The position numbers and the translations under genes are program-made. 64,000 nucleotides of DNA from Gemmatimonadaceae bacterium (lineage in GTDB: Bacteria > Gemmatimonadota > Gemmatimonadetes > Gemmatimonadales > Gemmatimonadaceae), in the NCBI GenBank assembly GCA_020852815.1, contig JADZAN010000005.1, positions 1-64,000 of the forward strand. The letters run 5' to 3'. The notes under the pieces were generated by a model. The model was given only the letters and a program-made list of their open reading frames with translations. It ran no database searches and had not been told where the DNA came from. Positions 1 to 8,864 of the stretch are shown piece after piece (position 1 is the first letter of the stretch; every line of letters starts with the position of its first letter).

Positions 1-1447
1 AGGTCGTAGTTGTCGCGCCAGAACTTCGCCGTGACGGGGTCGATCTTTCCGCTCAGGCGATCCCAGATGCGGCGGGGATATCCGTCGGGGCCCACGGGCG
101 AGTAGACGCTCTCCCACACGTCCCACTGGTCGCCCGACCGCGCCTTGGTGCCTAACAAGTATTCGTACCGGTTCATCTCCTCGAGCGTCGCGTCCACGTG
201 GCCCAGGTAGTTGCGGTGCCCGGGGCGCGGCGTGCGCTTCCACTGCGAACCGGCCCAGTAGGCGTTGGTGTCGCTGTAGATGTTCACCACCGTGTAGTGG
301 CGGAAGTCGATCGGGTCTGGGCAGGCGATCCAGGCGCCGTTGTACTCGTCCGGATAGAACATCTGCACCGCCATCGACTCCCACCCACCGGTCGAGCCGC
401 CGAAGACGAAGCGCGCCCACCCCTGCCCGAGTCCACGAAAACGCTTTTCGATCTCGGGGATGAGTTCGTACTGGATCGCGTCGCCATACGGGCCGTTGTT
501 GGCCGAGTTGACGGCATACGAATCGTCGTAGAACGGCGTGGCGTGCTGGATCTGCACGAGCAGCACGCGCGGGAAGCCGGGGCCGGTCCACTCGGTGAAG
601 AACCTGTACGACTCCTCCTGCTGGATCCGGTTGTAGCCGGCGAGCGCGAAGCGTTCGCTGTAGTCGGGCCTGAGGTTCGGGTCGGGCGGGGTCTCGCGCC
701 AGTTATCGGGGACGGTGGAGAAGTGCCCGTGGTTGATGACGAGCGGGTACCGCGACTGCGGGTGCGACTCGAACCCCTCGGGGAGCGTCACGAAGGCGGC
801 GAGGTACATGTCGCGTCCCCAGAAGCGCGACAGGCGCTCGCTGCGGATGCGCACGTGCTTGACGTACTTCGTCTCCTGGAACGCCGGGATCGCGGGGATC
901 ACCTGGTCAACCGTCAGACGCAACTCGCCGCCGCGCGCCGGGTCGACGGCGATGCTGCGCGGGACCGAGTAGAGGTTTCCGGGCTTGGCGTTCCACTTCT
1001 GCCCTTCCCCCTGGTCGGGGGGGAGCGAGACCGTGACGCCGTCGCCACGCCTGAAGGTCTCGTAGCGGTTGAGGAGCGCCTGCACGCGATACGTCCCGCG
1101 CGGCAGCGCACCTAACGAGGCGAGCGGAAAGCCGAAGGCGCTGGCATCGATGACGCGCGTGTCACCGGGCTTCCAGTCGGTGACGTCGATGGCGAAGGCC
1201 GGCTGCGTGCTGACGCCGTACCCCACCTGGAAGCGCGGCTCGGCGCTCGAGTCGGCGGAGAAGACGACGACGAGGCGCCCGTCCAGCCCGGTCGCACCGC
1301 CGGGGATCCCGCCAGGGATGGTGGCGGGAAGGGTGACGGCGATGCGAAGCCGAGTACCGGCCGATTGCGCGTGGGCCGGCGACAGCGCAGCAAGGGCGAG
1401 CGCAACGCCGACGGCGACCGTCGCGCGTCGGGAGCGGAGTGACGACA
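1..1447 (-). CDS. Secreted putative esterase, alpha/beta-hydrolase fold (partial, C-terminus off window)
   Basis: The frame is open from an ATG at 1447 down to base 1, so about 482 residues are present and the C-terminus lies outside the window. A typical signal peptide begins the protein (MSSLRSRRATVAVGVALALA, cleaved after AHAQ). The C-terminal half has the esterase nucleophile elbow GGSTGGWES near residues 345-353, which fits the GxSxG rule, and a preceding NHGHFS stretch of the kind that forms an oxyanion-hole region in enterochelin-esterase-like proteins. I infer a periplasmic or secreted carboxylic-ester hydrolase; the substrate cannot be read from the sequence. The catalytic His would be beyond the window edge. 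It is transcribed away from the small gene at 1618-1965, with a short 12-bp tandem repeat between them. Confidence 0.85.
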
Positions 1448-1563
1448 TGGGAGATCCTCTGGTGGGCGGGCGGCGGCAACGTGCATCGCCCCCGACGCGC
1501 CGTCAAATCACCGTGTCGTTTTGGGGGGGTGAGTTTATGGGGCGCGCGCCGATGATCGCACAG

Positions 1564-1611
1564 GTGAGCGCGCCGGTGAGCGCGCCGGTGAGCGCGCCGG
1601 TGAGCGCGAAG
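1564..1611. repeat. 12-bp tandem repeat, four copies
   Basis: The unit GTGAGCGCGCCG is repeated three times exactly, and a fourth copy has changed last bases (GTGAGCGCGAAG). It lies a few bases beyond the stop codon of the minus-strand gene at 1618-1965 and upstream of the esterase gene. The period is a multiple of three, as in the other short repeats of this window. Confidence 0.9.
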
Positions 1612-1617
1612 TCCAGC

Positions 1618-1965
1618 TCAGCTCGCGGGCGGCACGCGCTCGGGGAACCCCTCATCGTTCCAGAACCACCGCGACCCATCGGAGGCCTCGACGCCGATGG
1701 CATCGCGCCAGGCGTCGGGGATGGGGTGCGGCATGGCGACGATCGCGTCCGGGGCGATCTCGAAGAGGACGAAATCGAGCTTCCCGCGCGCAGGCCTGCC
1801 GATCTCGACGCGTACGCGCCACCCGCCGCTCCACTCGCGATAGAAGCGGATCGACGTGTGTTGATCGGGGAGGCGGCGCTCCAGTTCGCGCTCCACCAGC
1901 TCGCGGGCGACGGGGGCGAGTTCCTGAAGATCCTTCAGTGGCAGCGGGGCGTCGGTGGCACTCAT
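1618..1965 (-). CDS. Small hypothetical protein
   Basis: A 115-residue protein starting at the internal ATG (MSATDAPLPLKDLQELA). The frame stays open upstream to 2067, but the extra N-terminus is Arg/Ala-rich and looks non-coding. The protein is acidic and soluble, with no signal peptide. It has a helical start followed by an aromatic-rich beta-like part (FYREWSGGWRVRVEIGR, and GSRWFWNDEGFPE near the C-terminus). I do not recognise the family. It is divergent from the DUF5916 gene at 2188 and stands alone. Regular codon use and a well-formed end support a real gene. Confidence 0.6.
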   Translation of the reverse strand: MSATDAPLPLKDLQELAPVARELVERELERRLPDQHTSIRFYREWSGGWRVRVEIGRPARGKLDFVLFEIAPDAIVAMPHPIPDAWRDAIGVEASDGSRWFWNDEGFPERVPPAS

Positions 1966-2187
1966 GCGAATGCGGCGTCTGTCCAGGGGCGCGTTGGGGG
2001 GCGCGGCGTCGAACGGGCCGGCCGCTGCCAAGGTAGCGCGTCCGCGCTCGGAGCGGGACGACTGCACGACAAGCGCCGCGCGGCCTCACGCCTTCCATCG
2101 GGCGGTGCGTCCGCGCACCTTCGCAGCGCCGCGCCTGCGTCCGACGTAAGGACGGGGACGCTCTCACTCCTCCCCTCGATCTTCTCG

Positions 2188-4464
2188 ATGCACCTGCTTG
2201 CCTTCCGCCCCGGCGCGACGCTGGCCCCGCTCGCCCTGGCGTGCCTCCTGTCCCTCGCCGCCCCGCGCGTCGCTCATGCGCAGGAAATCACCCCCACGGC
2301 AGCGAATCGCCCGCTGCGCACCGCGCGTGTCGGCGCCGCGCACACCATTACCAAGGCGCCGGTGATCGACGGTCGCCTGGACGACGCCGAGTGGAAGGAC
2401 GGTGAGCCGTTCCGCGGCTTCGTGCAGCGCGAGCAGAGCGAGGGGGCGCCGGCCACCGAACGCACCGAGATCCGCTTCCTGACCGATGGCGAGGCGCTGT
2501 ACATCGGCGCGTGGCTGTACGATCGCGAACCGTCCGGCATCGTCCCGGGTGAGAAGGTGCGCGACGTGACGCTGACCAACAGCGACTACGTGGCCATCAT
2601 GCTCGACACGTTCCACGACAAGCAGAACGGCTTCCTCTTCGCCACCACCCCCGCGGGGATCGAATACGACGGGCAGATCATTCGCGAAGGCGAAGGGGGC
2701 GGGGTGATGCAATCCGGGCAGAACCGGATGCAGGCGGGATCGATGGGAGGGTTCAACCTCAACTGGGATGGCAGCTGGCGGGTGGCGACGTCGAGCGACT
2801 CGTTGGGGTGGTACGCCGAGTTCCGCATCCCGTTCTCGACGCTGCGGTACGGGGGCGCCGCGGTGCAGACGTGGGGGCTCAACGTGGCGCGCATGATTCG
2901 CCGCAAGAACGAGGAGTCGTTCTGGTCGTTTGTCCCGCGGCAGTTCAACCTGTACCGCATGTCGCTCGCGGGGACGCTGGAAGGGCTGACGGTCCCGGTG
3001 CGCCGCGTCGCGACCGTCACGCCCTACGTGCTGGGATCGGCGACGCGCGACTTCGTCTCGCAGGTCAAGGCGAAGTACCCGGTGGAGTGGGGGGCCGACA
3101 TGAAGTACGGCCTCACGCCAAGCCTCACGCTCGACCTCACGTACAACACCGACTTCGCCCAGGTGGAGGTGGACGAGCAGCGCACGAACCTTACGCGCTT
3201 CCCGCTCTTCTTCCCCGAGAAGCGTCCCTTCTTCCTCGAGAACGCCGGCGTCTTCTCCGCCGGCACGCCGCAGGCGGTCGACCTCTTCTTCAGCCGCAAG
3301 ATCGGGATCGACAACGGGACGCCGGTTCCGATCATCGGCGGCGGGCGCCTGACGGGGCGCGTGGGGAGCACCACGGTTGGCGCGATGCAGATCTTCACCG
3401 ACCAATCGCCCGCGGGAACGGTATCGGGGCAATCGTACACGGTGCTGCGTGCGCTGCGTGAAGTGTCGCGGCGCGGGCGCATCGGGGTGATCGGGGTGCA
3501 GCGGCAGTCGACCGACAGCTCCGGCAGCTACAATCGCACCATCGGGCTCGACGGGCGCATCGGGCTCGGCGACGCCTGGACCATCGACTGGTGGGGAGCC
3601 GGGACGCAGACGCCGGGGAAGACCGGCGACGACCTCGGCTACAGCGCGCGTGCCGCGTACACCACGCGCGACTGGAACAACAACGTCCGCTTCCTGCAGA
3701 TTGGCGAGGACTTCAACCCCGAGGTCGGCTTCCTGGGGCGCACCGCGGGGTATCGCTACTACGAAGTGGGGTTGATGCGCTACGTGCGGAAGAAGGAGTG
3801 GGAGTGGTTCCGCCAGTGGAACCCGCACATCACGTATCGCGGCTACTACGGTACCGACGGCTTCTTCCAGAGTGCGCAGTACCACGTCGACTTCTCGGAG
3901 ATCGAGTTCTCGAACGGCGGGCGCTTCGGCCCCGAGTTCAACGCCTATCACGAGGGGTTGCAGGAGCCGTTCGCGATTGCCGAGAACGTGATTCTGCAGC
4001 CCGGGGGCTACGACTGGTCGTCGATCGGGCTCGACTGGTCGACCGACCCCAGCTCGGCGCTCTCGATGGTGTTGCGCGGCGACTTCGGCCCGTTCTACAC
4101 GGGGACGCGCAACGGCGGGACGCTCACCGTCACCGCGCGCAAGGGCGCGACGATCTCCTCGTCGCTCCTGCTCGACTACCAGGACGTGAAGCTCGACGAG
4201 GGGGCGTTCACGCGCTCGCTGATCGGGATCAAGGGGGCGTACTTCTTCACGCCGCGCATCTTCCTGCAGACGCTCACGCAGTTCAACAACCAGCAGAAGG
4301 TGTGGACGGCCAACCTGCGCTTCGGTTGGCTCAACACCGCCGGCACCGGATTGTTTGTCGTGTTCAACGACGGGGAGCTGGCGGACTCGTTCTTCAGCTG
4401 GCAGCGCCCGCGGTCACGGTCGCTGGTGATCAAGTACACGAAGCAGTTCGGGACGGGGACGTAG
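2188..4464 (+). CDS. DUF5916 family outer-membrane protein with CBM9-like N-terminal domain
   Basis: The 758-residue protein starts at the ATG giving MHLLAFRPGATLAPLALACL, a signal peptide cleaved after AHAQ. The frame is open far upstream, but that part is low-complexity. Residues about 45-240 resemble the CBM9-like domain found in secreted carbohydrate-binding and xylanase proteins (VIDGRLDDAEWKDG, then EIRFLTDGEALYIGAWLYD). The rest matches DUF5916, including the hallmark FPEKRPFFLENAGVF and alternating aromatic strands that suggest an outer-membrane beta-barrel ending in a Lys/Thr-rich strand. The function of this family is unknown; a role in surface binding or uptake is inference. It converges with the RND pump gene at 4519. 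Confidence 0.85.
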   Translation: MHLLAFRPGATLAPLALACLLSLAAPRVAHAQEITPTAANRPLRTARVGAAHTITKAPVIDGRLDDAEWKDGEPFRGFVQREQSEGAPATERTEIRFLTDGEALYIGAWLYDREPSGIVPGEKVRDVTLTNSDYVAIMLDTFHDKQNGFLFATTPAGIEYDGQIIREGEGGGVMQSGQNRMQAGSMGGFNLNWDGSWRVATSSDSLGWYAEFRIPFSTLRYGGAAVQTWGLNVARMIRRKNEESFWSFVPRQFNLYRMSLAGTLEGLTVPVRRVATVTPYVLGSATRDFVSQVKAKYPVEWGADMKYGLTPSLTLDLTYNTDFAQVEVDEQRTNLTRFPLFFPEKRPFFLENAGVFSAGTPQAVDLFFSRKIGIDNGTPVPIIGGGRLTGRVGSTTVGAMQIFTDQSPAGTVSGQSYTVLRALREVSRRGRIGVIGVQRQSTDSSGSYNRTIGLDGRIGLGDAWTIDWWGAGTQTPGKTGDDLGYSARAAYTTRDWNNNVRFLQIGEDFNPEVGFLGRTAGYRYYEVGLMRYVRKKEWEWFRQWNPHITYRGYYGTDGFFQSAQYHVDFSEIEFSNGGRFGPEFNAYHEGLQEPFAIAENVILQPGGYDWSSIGLDWSTDPSSALSMVLRGDFGPFYTGTRNGGTLTVTARKGATISSSLLLDYQDVKLDEGAFTRSLIGIKGAYFFTPRIFLQTLTQFNNQQKVWTANLRFGWLNTAGTGLFVVFNDGELADSFFSWQRPRSRSLVIKYTKQFGTGT

Positions 4465-4490
4465 GGGGGACGGGAGACGGGGGACGGGAG
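4465..4490. repeat. G-rich period-7 tract between convergent genes
   Basis: Directly after the DUF5916 stop codon, GGGAGACGGGGGACGGGAG-type units (roughly ACGGGAG and ACGGGGG) repeat. The reverse-complement type of tract (CTCCCAT, CTCCCGT) appears at about 40670-40700. No clear U-rich terminator follows. Confidence 0.5.
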
Positions 4491-4518
4491 TGCCGAACGG
4501 CGCCTGGCGGCGGGGCGC

Positions 4519-7500
4519 TCAGCCCTGCTGCGGCGCGATGATAGACGCGGCGGCTGGCGTGCCGGCGACTGGGCGGAGAACGGGGGGCGGTGACTGCTCC
4601 TCCACCTGTTCACTCTCCTCCGTGCGCTTGCGGCGGCGCATGCGGCCGGTGAAGTCGTCGAAGTACGTATAGATGACCGGCGTCACGTACAGCGTCACGA
4701 GTTGCGAGAAGGCGAGCCCGCCCACCACCGCGATCCCCAGCGGACGGCGTGACTCGGCGCCGGCGCCGTGACCCAATGCGATGGGGAGCGTCCCGACCAG
4801 CGCCGCCATCGTCGTCATGCTGATGGGGCGGAAGCGCACCATGCACGCCTCGAAGATCGCCTCGAAGGCGTTCTTGCCATCCTTGCGCTCCGCCTCCTGC
4901 GCGAAGTCGATCATCATGATCGCGTTCTTCTTCACCAATCCCACCAGGAGGATGACCCCCACCCAGGCGTAGACGCTCAGTTCCGTCTTCGTCAGGAGCA
5001 ACGCGATGAAGGCGCCAAAGGCCGCGAACGGGATCCCCGACAGGATGGTGATGGGGTGGATGAACGACTCGTACAGGATCCCCAGCACCACGTAGATGAC
5101 GAAGATCGCGACGAGAAAGAGCACGCCCAGCCCGCGCTGCGTGTCCTGGAAGGCCTGCGCGGCGCCGGCAAAGCCGGTGCTGATTCCCTCGGGAAGGATC
5201 TCGTGGGCCGCCCGCTCCACCTCGGTCACCGCCTCACCTAACGAGGCCCCCTCGCGCAGGTTGAACGACAGCGTCACCGAGGGGATCTGCCCCGTGTGGT
5301 TCACCAGTTGCGGCCCGATGCTGCGGTCGGTGCGCGTGACGGTCGAGAGCGGGACAAGGACGCCGCTCCGCGCGCGCACGTACAGCAGGTCGAGCGCGCT
5401 GAGGTCCGTTTGGTACTCGGGGAGCAGCTCGAGGATGACCCAGTACTGGTTGTTGGGCGTGTAGATGGTCGAGACCTGGCGCGAGCCGTAGGCGTTGTAC
5501 AGCGCCTGCTCGATCTGCTCGGCGGTCACGCCGAGGCGCGACGCGTGGTCGCGATCGATCGAGATGGTCGCCTGCGGGTTGCGGATCTGCAGGTCGGTGG
5601 AGATGTCGGTGAGCGCGGGAAGGGTGCGCATCTTCGCCTCCATTGCCTGCGCCGCCGGATAGAGCACGTCGAGGTCCGCCCCCTGCAGCGTGTACTGGTA
5701 GAGCGCCTTGGCCGTGCGCCCGCCGAGCTGGATGATGGGGGTGTTCTGCCAGTACACCGAGATCCCCGGGATGTCGGCGGTCTCCTTGGACAGGATGCGC
5801 ACCATCTCGTCGGCACTCGGTCGTTGGTCACGCGGCTTGAGGCGCACGGTGAGGCGCCCCTGGTTCGGCAGCCCCGCCGAGTTCCCCGACCCGGTCCCGA
5901 TGTTCGAGAGGACGGCGTCGACGTACGGGTTCTGCCGCACGCGCTCGCCGGCGCGCTTCTGGTGCTCCACCATGTCGGCGAACGAAGTTCCCTGTGCGGC
6001 CTCGGTCGATGCACGAATGCGCCCCGTGTCCTCGCTGGGAATGAACCCCTTGGGGACGAGTCGGAAGAGCGTGATGGTGGCAATGAGCGTGGCCAGCGAG
6101 AAGGCCATCACGGTGCGGCGATGCTGCATGGCCCAGCGCAGCGTGCGTTCGTAGAAGCCGAGCACCGCCTCGTAGCCGCGCTCGAAGGCGTCGAAGAGCG
6201 GGTTGTGGATCTCCTGCTCGCTGTGGTGCCCTCCCTTGAGGAAGCGCGCGCACAGCATGGGGGTGAGCGTGAGCGAGACGAAGCCCGACACGAGGATGGC
6301 GGCGGCGATCGTGACCGCGAACTCGTGGAAGAGGCGCCCCACGATCCCGCTCATGAAGAGGAGCGGGATGAAGACGGCGGTGAGCGAGATCGTCATCGAC
6401 AGGATCGTGAAGCCGATTTCCCTGGCGCCGTCGAGCGCCGCCTGCATCGGCTTCTTTCCCATCTCCATGTGCCGGACGATGTTCTCCAGCATCACGATGG
6501 CATCGTCGACCACGAAGCCCACCGCCAGCGTGAGCGCCATCAACGACAGGTTGTCGAGACTGTAGTCCAGGCTCCACATCACCGCGAACGTCCCGACGAG
6601 CGACATCGGGAGCGCGAGCGAGGGGATGACGGTTGCCGGGAGGTTGCGCAGGAAGAGGAAGATCACCATCACGACGAGCGTGAGGGTGAGAACGAGCGTG
6701 AACTTGACGTCGGCCACGGACGAGCGAATCCCCTCCGAACGATCGAAGAAGGTCTCGATCTCGACGGAGGCCGGCATCTGCGCGCGCAGCGTGGGGAGGA
6801 GGTCGTTGACCTTCTCGGCCACCGCCACGGTGTTGGTCCCGGGCTGTTTCTGCACGGCGAGCGTCACCGAGCGCGTGTCGTTGAACCAGGCGGCGACGCG
6901 GTTGTTCTGCACGTCGTCCTTCACCCGTCCCACGTCGCGCAGGCGCACCGGGTTGCCGTTGCGATAGGCAACGACGAGGTCGCCGAACTGTGCCGCGTTC
7001 TCCAACTGGCCGTCGGCTTTCACCGTGTAGGCACGGTTGGGCCCCCACAGGACGCCGGTGGGGAGGTTGACGTTGCCCTGCGAGACGGCGCTTGCCACCT
7101 CGTCGATCCCGATCCCGCGCGAGGCCAGGGCGCGCGGATCCACCTGGATGCGGGCCGCGTACTTCTGCGTCCCGTAGATGATCACCTGCGCCACGCCGCT
7201 GATGGTCGAGATGCGCTGCCCCAGGACGGTCTGCCCGTACTCGTCGAGTGCCGACAGCGGCAACGACTTTGACCGCAGGTTGAGGTACAGGAACGGCTCG
7301 TCGGCCGGGTTGGTCTTTTGCAGCGACGGCGGGACGATGCCCGGCGGGAGTTCGCGCAGCGTCTTGGAGATGGCCGCCTGCACGTCCTGCGCGGCGGCGT
7401 CGATGCTGCGGTCCAGGGTGAACTGGATGGTGATGGTCGTCCCGCCTAACGACGACGAGCTCACCATGTTGTCGATGCCGGCAATCGTCGTGAACTGCTT

Positions 7501-7704
7501 CTCCAGCGGCGTGGCGACGGCCGAGGCCATCGTCTCCGGGCTGGCCCCGGGAAGCGACGCGCTGACCGTGAGCGTGGGATAGTCGACGTTAGGCAGGTCG
7601 CTCACCGCCAGTTGGCGGTACGACATGGTCCCGAACGCGAGGATCGCGACCATGACCAGCGTGGTCATGACCGGACGCCGGATGAACAGCGCCGTGAAGT
7701 TCAT
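4519..7704 (-). CDS. RND multidrug efflux pump, HAE1 (AcrB/MdtB-like) family
   Basis: A 1061-residue inner-membrane proton antiporter, close to the usual AcrB-family length. It opens with the family N-terminus (MNFTALFIRRPVMTTLVMVA, TM1). The large periplasmic porter domain contains PNVDYPTLTVSASLPGASPE. The proton-relay aspartate pair is intact at D400-D401 (GFVVDDAIVMLENI, equivalent to AcrB D407/D408), and the second transmembrane bundle has GLVKKNAIMMIDF with the conserved Lys. It is the last gene of a three-gene operon: its ATG overlaps the adaptor stop (ATGA at 7701-7704). It probably exports hydrophobic drugs or toxic compounds through the TolC-like protein encoded at 8861. The C-terminal tail past the last membrane helix is Glu/Pro/Ala-rich and non-conserved. 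Confidence 0.95.
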   Translation of the reverse strand: MNFTALFIRRPVMTTLVMVAILAFGTMSYRQLAVSDLPNVDYPTLTVSASLPGASPETMASAVATPLEKQFTTIAGIDNMVSSSSLGGTTITIQFTLDRSIDAAAQDVQAAISKTLRELPPGIVPPSLQKTNPADEPFLYLNLRSKSLPLSALDEYGQTVLGQRISTISGVAQVIIYGTQKYAARIQVDPRALASRGIGIDEVASAVSQGNVNLPTGVLWGPNRAYTVKADGQLENAAQFGDLVVAYRNGNPVRLRDVGRVKDDVQNNRVAAWFNDTRSVTLAVQKQPGTNTVAVAEKVNDLLPTLRAQMPASVEIETFFDRSEGIRSSVADVKFTLVLTLTLVVMVIFLFLRNLPATVIPSLALPMSLVGTFAVMWSLDYSLDNLSLMALTLAVGFVVDDAIVMLENIVRHMEMGKKPMQAALDGAREIGFTILSMTISLTAVFIPLLFMSGIVGRLFHEFAVTIAAAILVSGFVSLTLTPMLCARFLKGGHHSEQEIHNPLFDAFERGYEAVLGFYERTLRWAMQHRRTVMAFSLATLIATITLFRLVPKGFIPSEDTGRIRASTEAAQGTSFADMVEHQKRAGERVRQNPYVDAVLSNIGTGSGNSAGLPNQGRLTVRLKPRDQRPSADEMVRILSKETADIPGISVYWQNTPIIQLGGRTAKALYQYTLQGADLDVLYPAAQAMEAKMRTLPALTDISTDLQIRNPQATISIDRDHASRLGVTAEQIEQALYNAYGSRQVSTIYTPNNQYWVILELLPEYQTDLSALDLLYVRARSGVLVPLSTVTRTDRSIGPQLVNHTGQIPSVTLSFNLREGASLGEAVTEVERAAHEILPEGISTGFAGAAQAFQDTQRGLGVLFLVAIFVIYVVLGILYESFIHPITILSGIPFAAFGAFIALLLTKTELSVYAWVGVILLVGLVKKNAIMMIDFAQEAERKDGKNAFEAIFEACMVRFRPISMTTMAALVGTLPIALGHGAGAESRRPLGIAVVGGLAFSQLVTLYVTPVIYTYFDDFTGRMRRRKRTEESEQVEEQSPPPVLRPVAGTPAAASIIAPQQG

Positions 7705-8864
7705 GGCGTGCCACCTCCCTTGGCGGGAGCGGCGCCCTTCACGCCAGCCTCGGCCTTGATATCCACCTTCGACCCGGGCGCCAACTTCCCCTGCCCGTCC
7801 GTCACGATGCGTTCACCGCCGTCGAGCCCGTGCTCGATGACGGTGAAATCGCCCACCTGTCGCCCCGGGGTGACGGGCTTCATCACCGCCTTCTTCTCGT
7901 CGTCGACGATGAAGACGAAGGCCCCGTCCTGTCCCGTCTGCACCGCCTGGCTCGGGACCAGCACCGCCCCCGGCTCGGTGAACAGCTCGAGCTCGACCCG
8001 CACGAACTCGCCCGGCCACAGGCGACGGTCCTCGTTGGCGAAGCGCCCCTTCAGCGTGACGGTTCCCGTCGTGGTGTCGACTTCGTTGTCGAGGAAGCTG
8101 AGCGTTCCCGCCACCGGCGCCTCCGGCTTCGCCTCGTTTGGGGCATAACGCACGCGCACGGGGAGCGCGCGCTTGCTGGCATAGCGCTGCACCAGCGGGA
8201 ATTCCCGCTCGGGGACGGAGAAGCGCACGAGGATGGGGCGAATCTGGTTGATCACCACGAGCGGCGGCGCCGCCCCCGGGCGCACCAGGTTCCCCTCGCG
8301 CACCAGGAGCGCGCCGGTCTTCCCGGCAATTGGCGCACGGATGGTCGCGTTGTCGAGGTTGAACTTCGCGTTGGACACCCCTGCCCGATCGGCCTCGACC
8401 ACGGCTGCGAGCGCCGTCGCATTGGCCGCCGCCTGGTCGGCCTGTGCCCGCGTCACGTAGTCCTTCTGCACCAGCGCCGCAAAGCGCGACGAGTCGCGGC
8501 GCGCGTTCTCCGCTTGCGCCTGGTCGCGTGCCAGCACCGCCTCGGCCTGCCGCAGCGCCGCCTCGTACGGGCGCGGATCGATCGTGAAGAGGAGTTGCCC
8601 CGACTGCACTTCGTCGCCCTCGCGGAAGTGCACGCGCAGCAGGACACCGCCTACCTGCGATTGCACCGACACCGACTGCATCGGCTCGACCAGGCCGTTG
8701 GCCGTCACCAGGTACGGCGCCTCGCCACGCGCCGAGGTGGCGACCGCAACGGCAACCGGCGGTTTGGTGGGGGGCGCTGGCTTGCTGCACGCTCCCGCCA
8801 GCACCACGACGCCCGCGATGGCAACTCGCAGGAGCAACGAATCGGGACGAACTCTATGCATCAT
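7701..8864 (-). CDS. RND efflux periplasmic adaptor, membrane-fusion protein (HlyD/MexA family), lipoprotein
   Basis: A 387-residue adaptor joining the RND pump to the outer-membrane channel. I chose the ATG at 8864 because it forms an ATGA overlap with the TolC-like stop, and the resulting N-terminus is a lipoprotein signal with the lipidated Cys at residue 26 (VVVLAGAC). Family regions follow in order: a lipoyl/barrel-sandwich half motif (SVQSQVGGVLLRVHFREGD), an alpha-helical hairpin rich in Ala/Gln, the second lipoyl half (FNLDNATIRAPIAGKTG), then beta-barrel and membrane-proximal domains (DTTTGTVTLKGRF, GEFVRVELEL). The terminal KGGGTP is flexible. The stop overlaps the RND start, so the two are translationally coupled. 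Confidence 0.93.
   Translation of the reverse strand: MMHRVRPDSLLLRVAIAGVVVLAGACSKPAPPTKPPVAVAVATSARGEAPYLVTANGLVEPMQSVSVQSQVGGVLLRVHFREGDEVQSGQLLFTIDPRPYEAALRQAEAVLARDQAQAENARRDSSRFAALVQKDYVTRAQADQAAANATALAAVVEADRAGVSNAKFNLDNATIRAPIAGKTGALLVREGNLVRPGAAPPLVVINQIRPILVRFSVPEREFPLVQRYASKRALPVRVRYAPNEAKPEAPVAGTLSFLDNEVDTTTGTVTLKGRFANEDRRLWPGEFVRVELELFTEPGAVLVPSQAVQTGQDGAFVFIVDDEKKAVMKPVTPGRQVGDFTVIEHGLDGGERIVTDGQGKLAPGSKVDIKAEAGVKGAAPAKGGGTP

Noticed and set aside
2164-3951. A 595-codon open frame antisense to the DUF5916 gene
   Set aside because: It is rich in Arg, His and Pro with no domain or start signal. It arises because GC-rich genes leave antisense frames open, and the plus-strand product is a clear family member.
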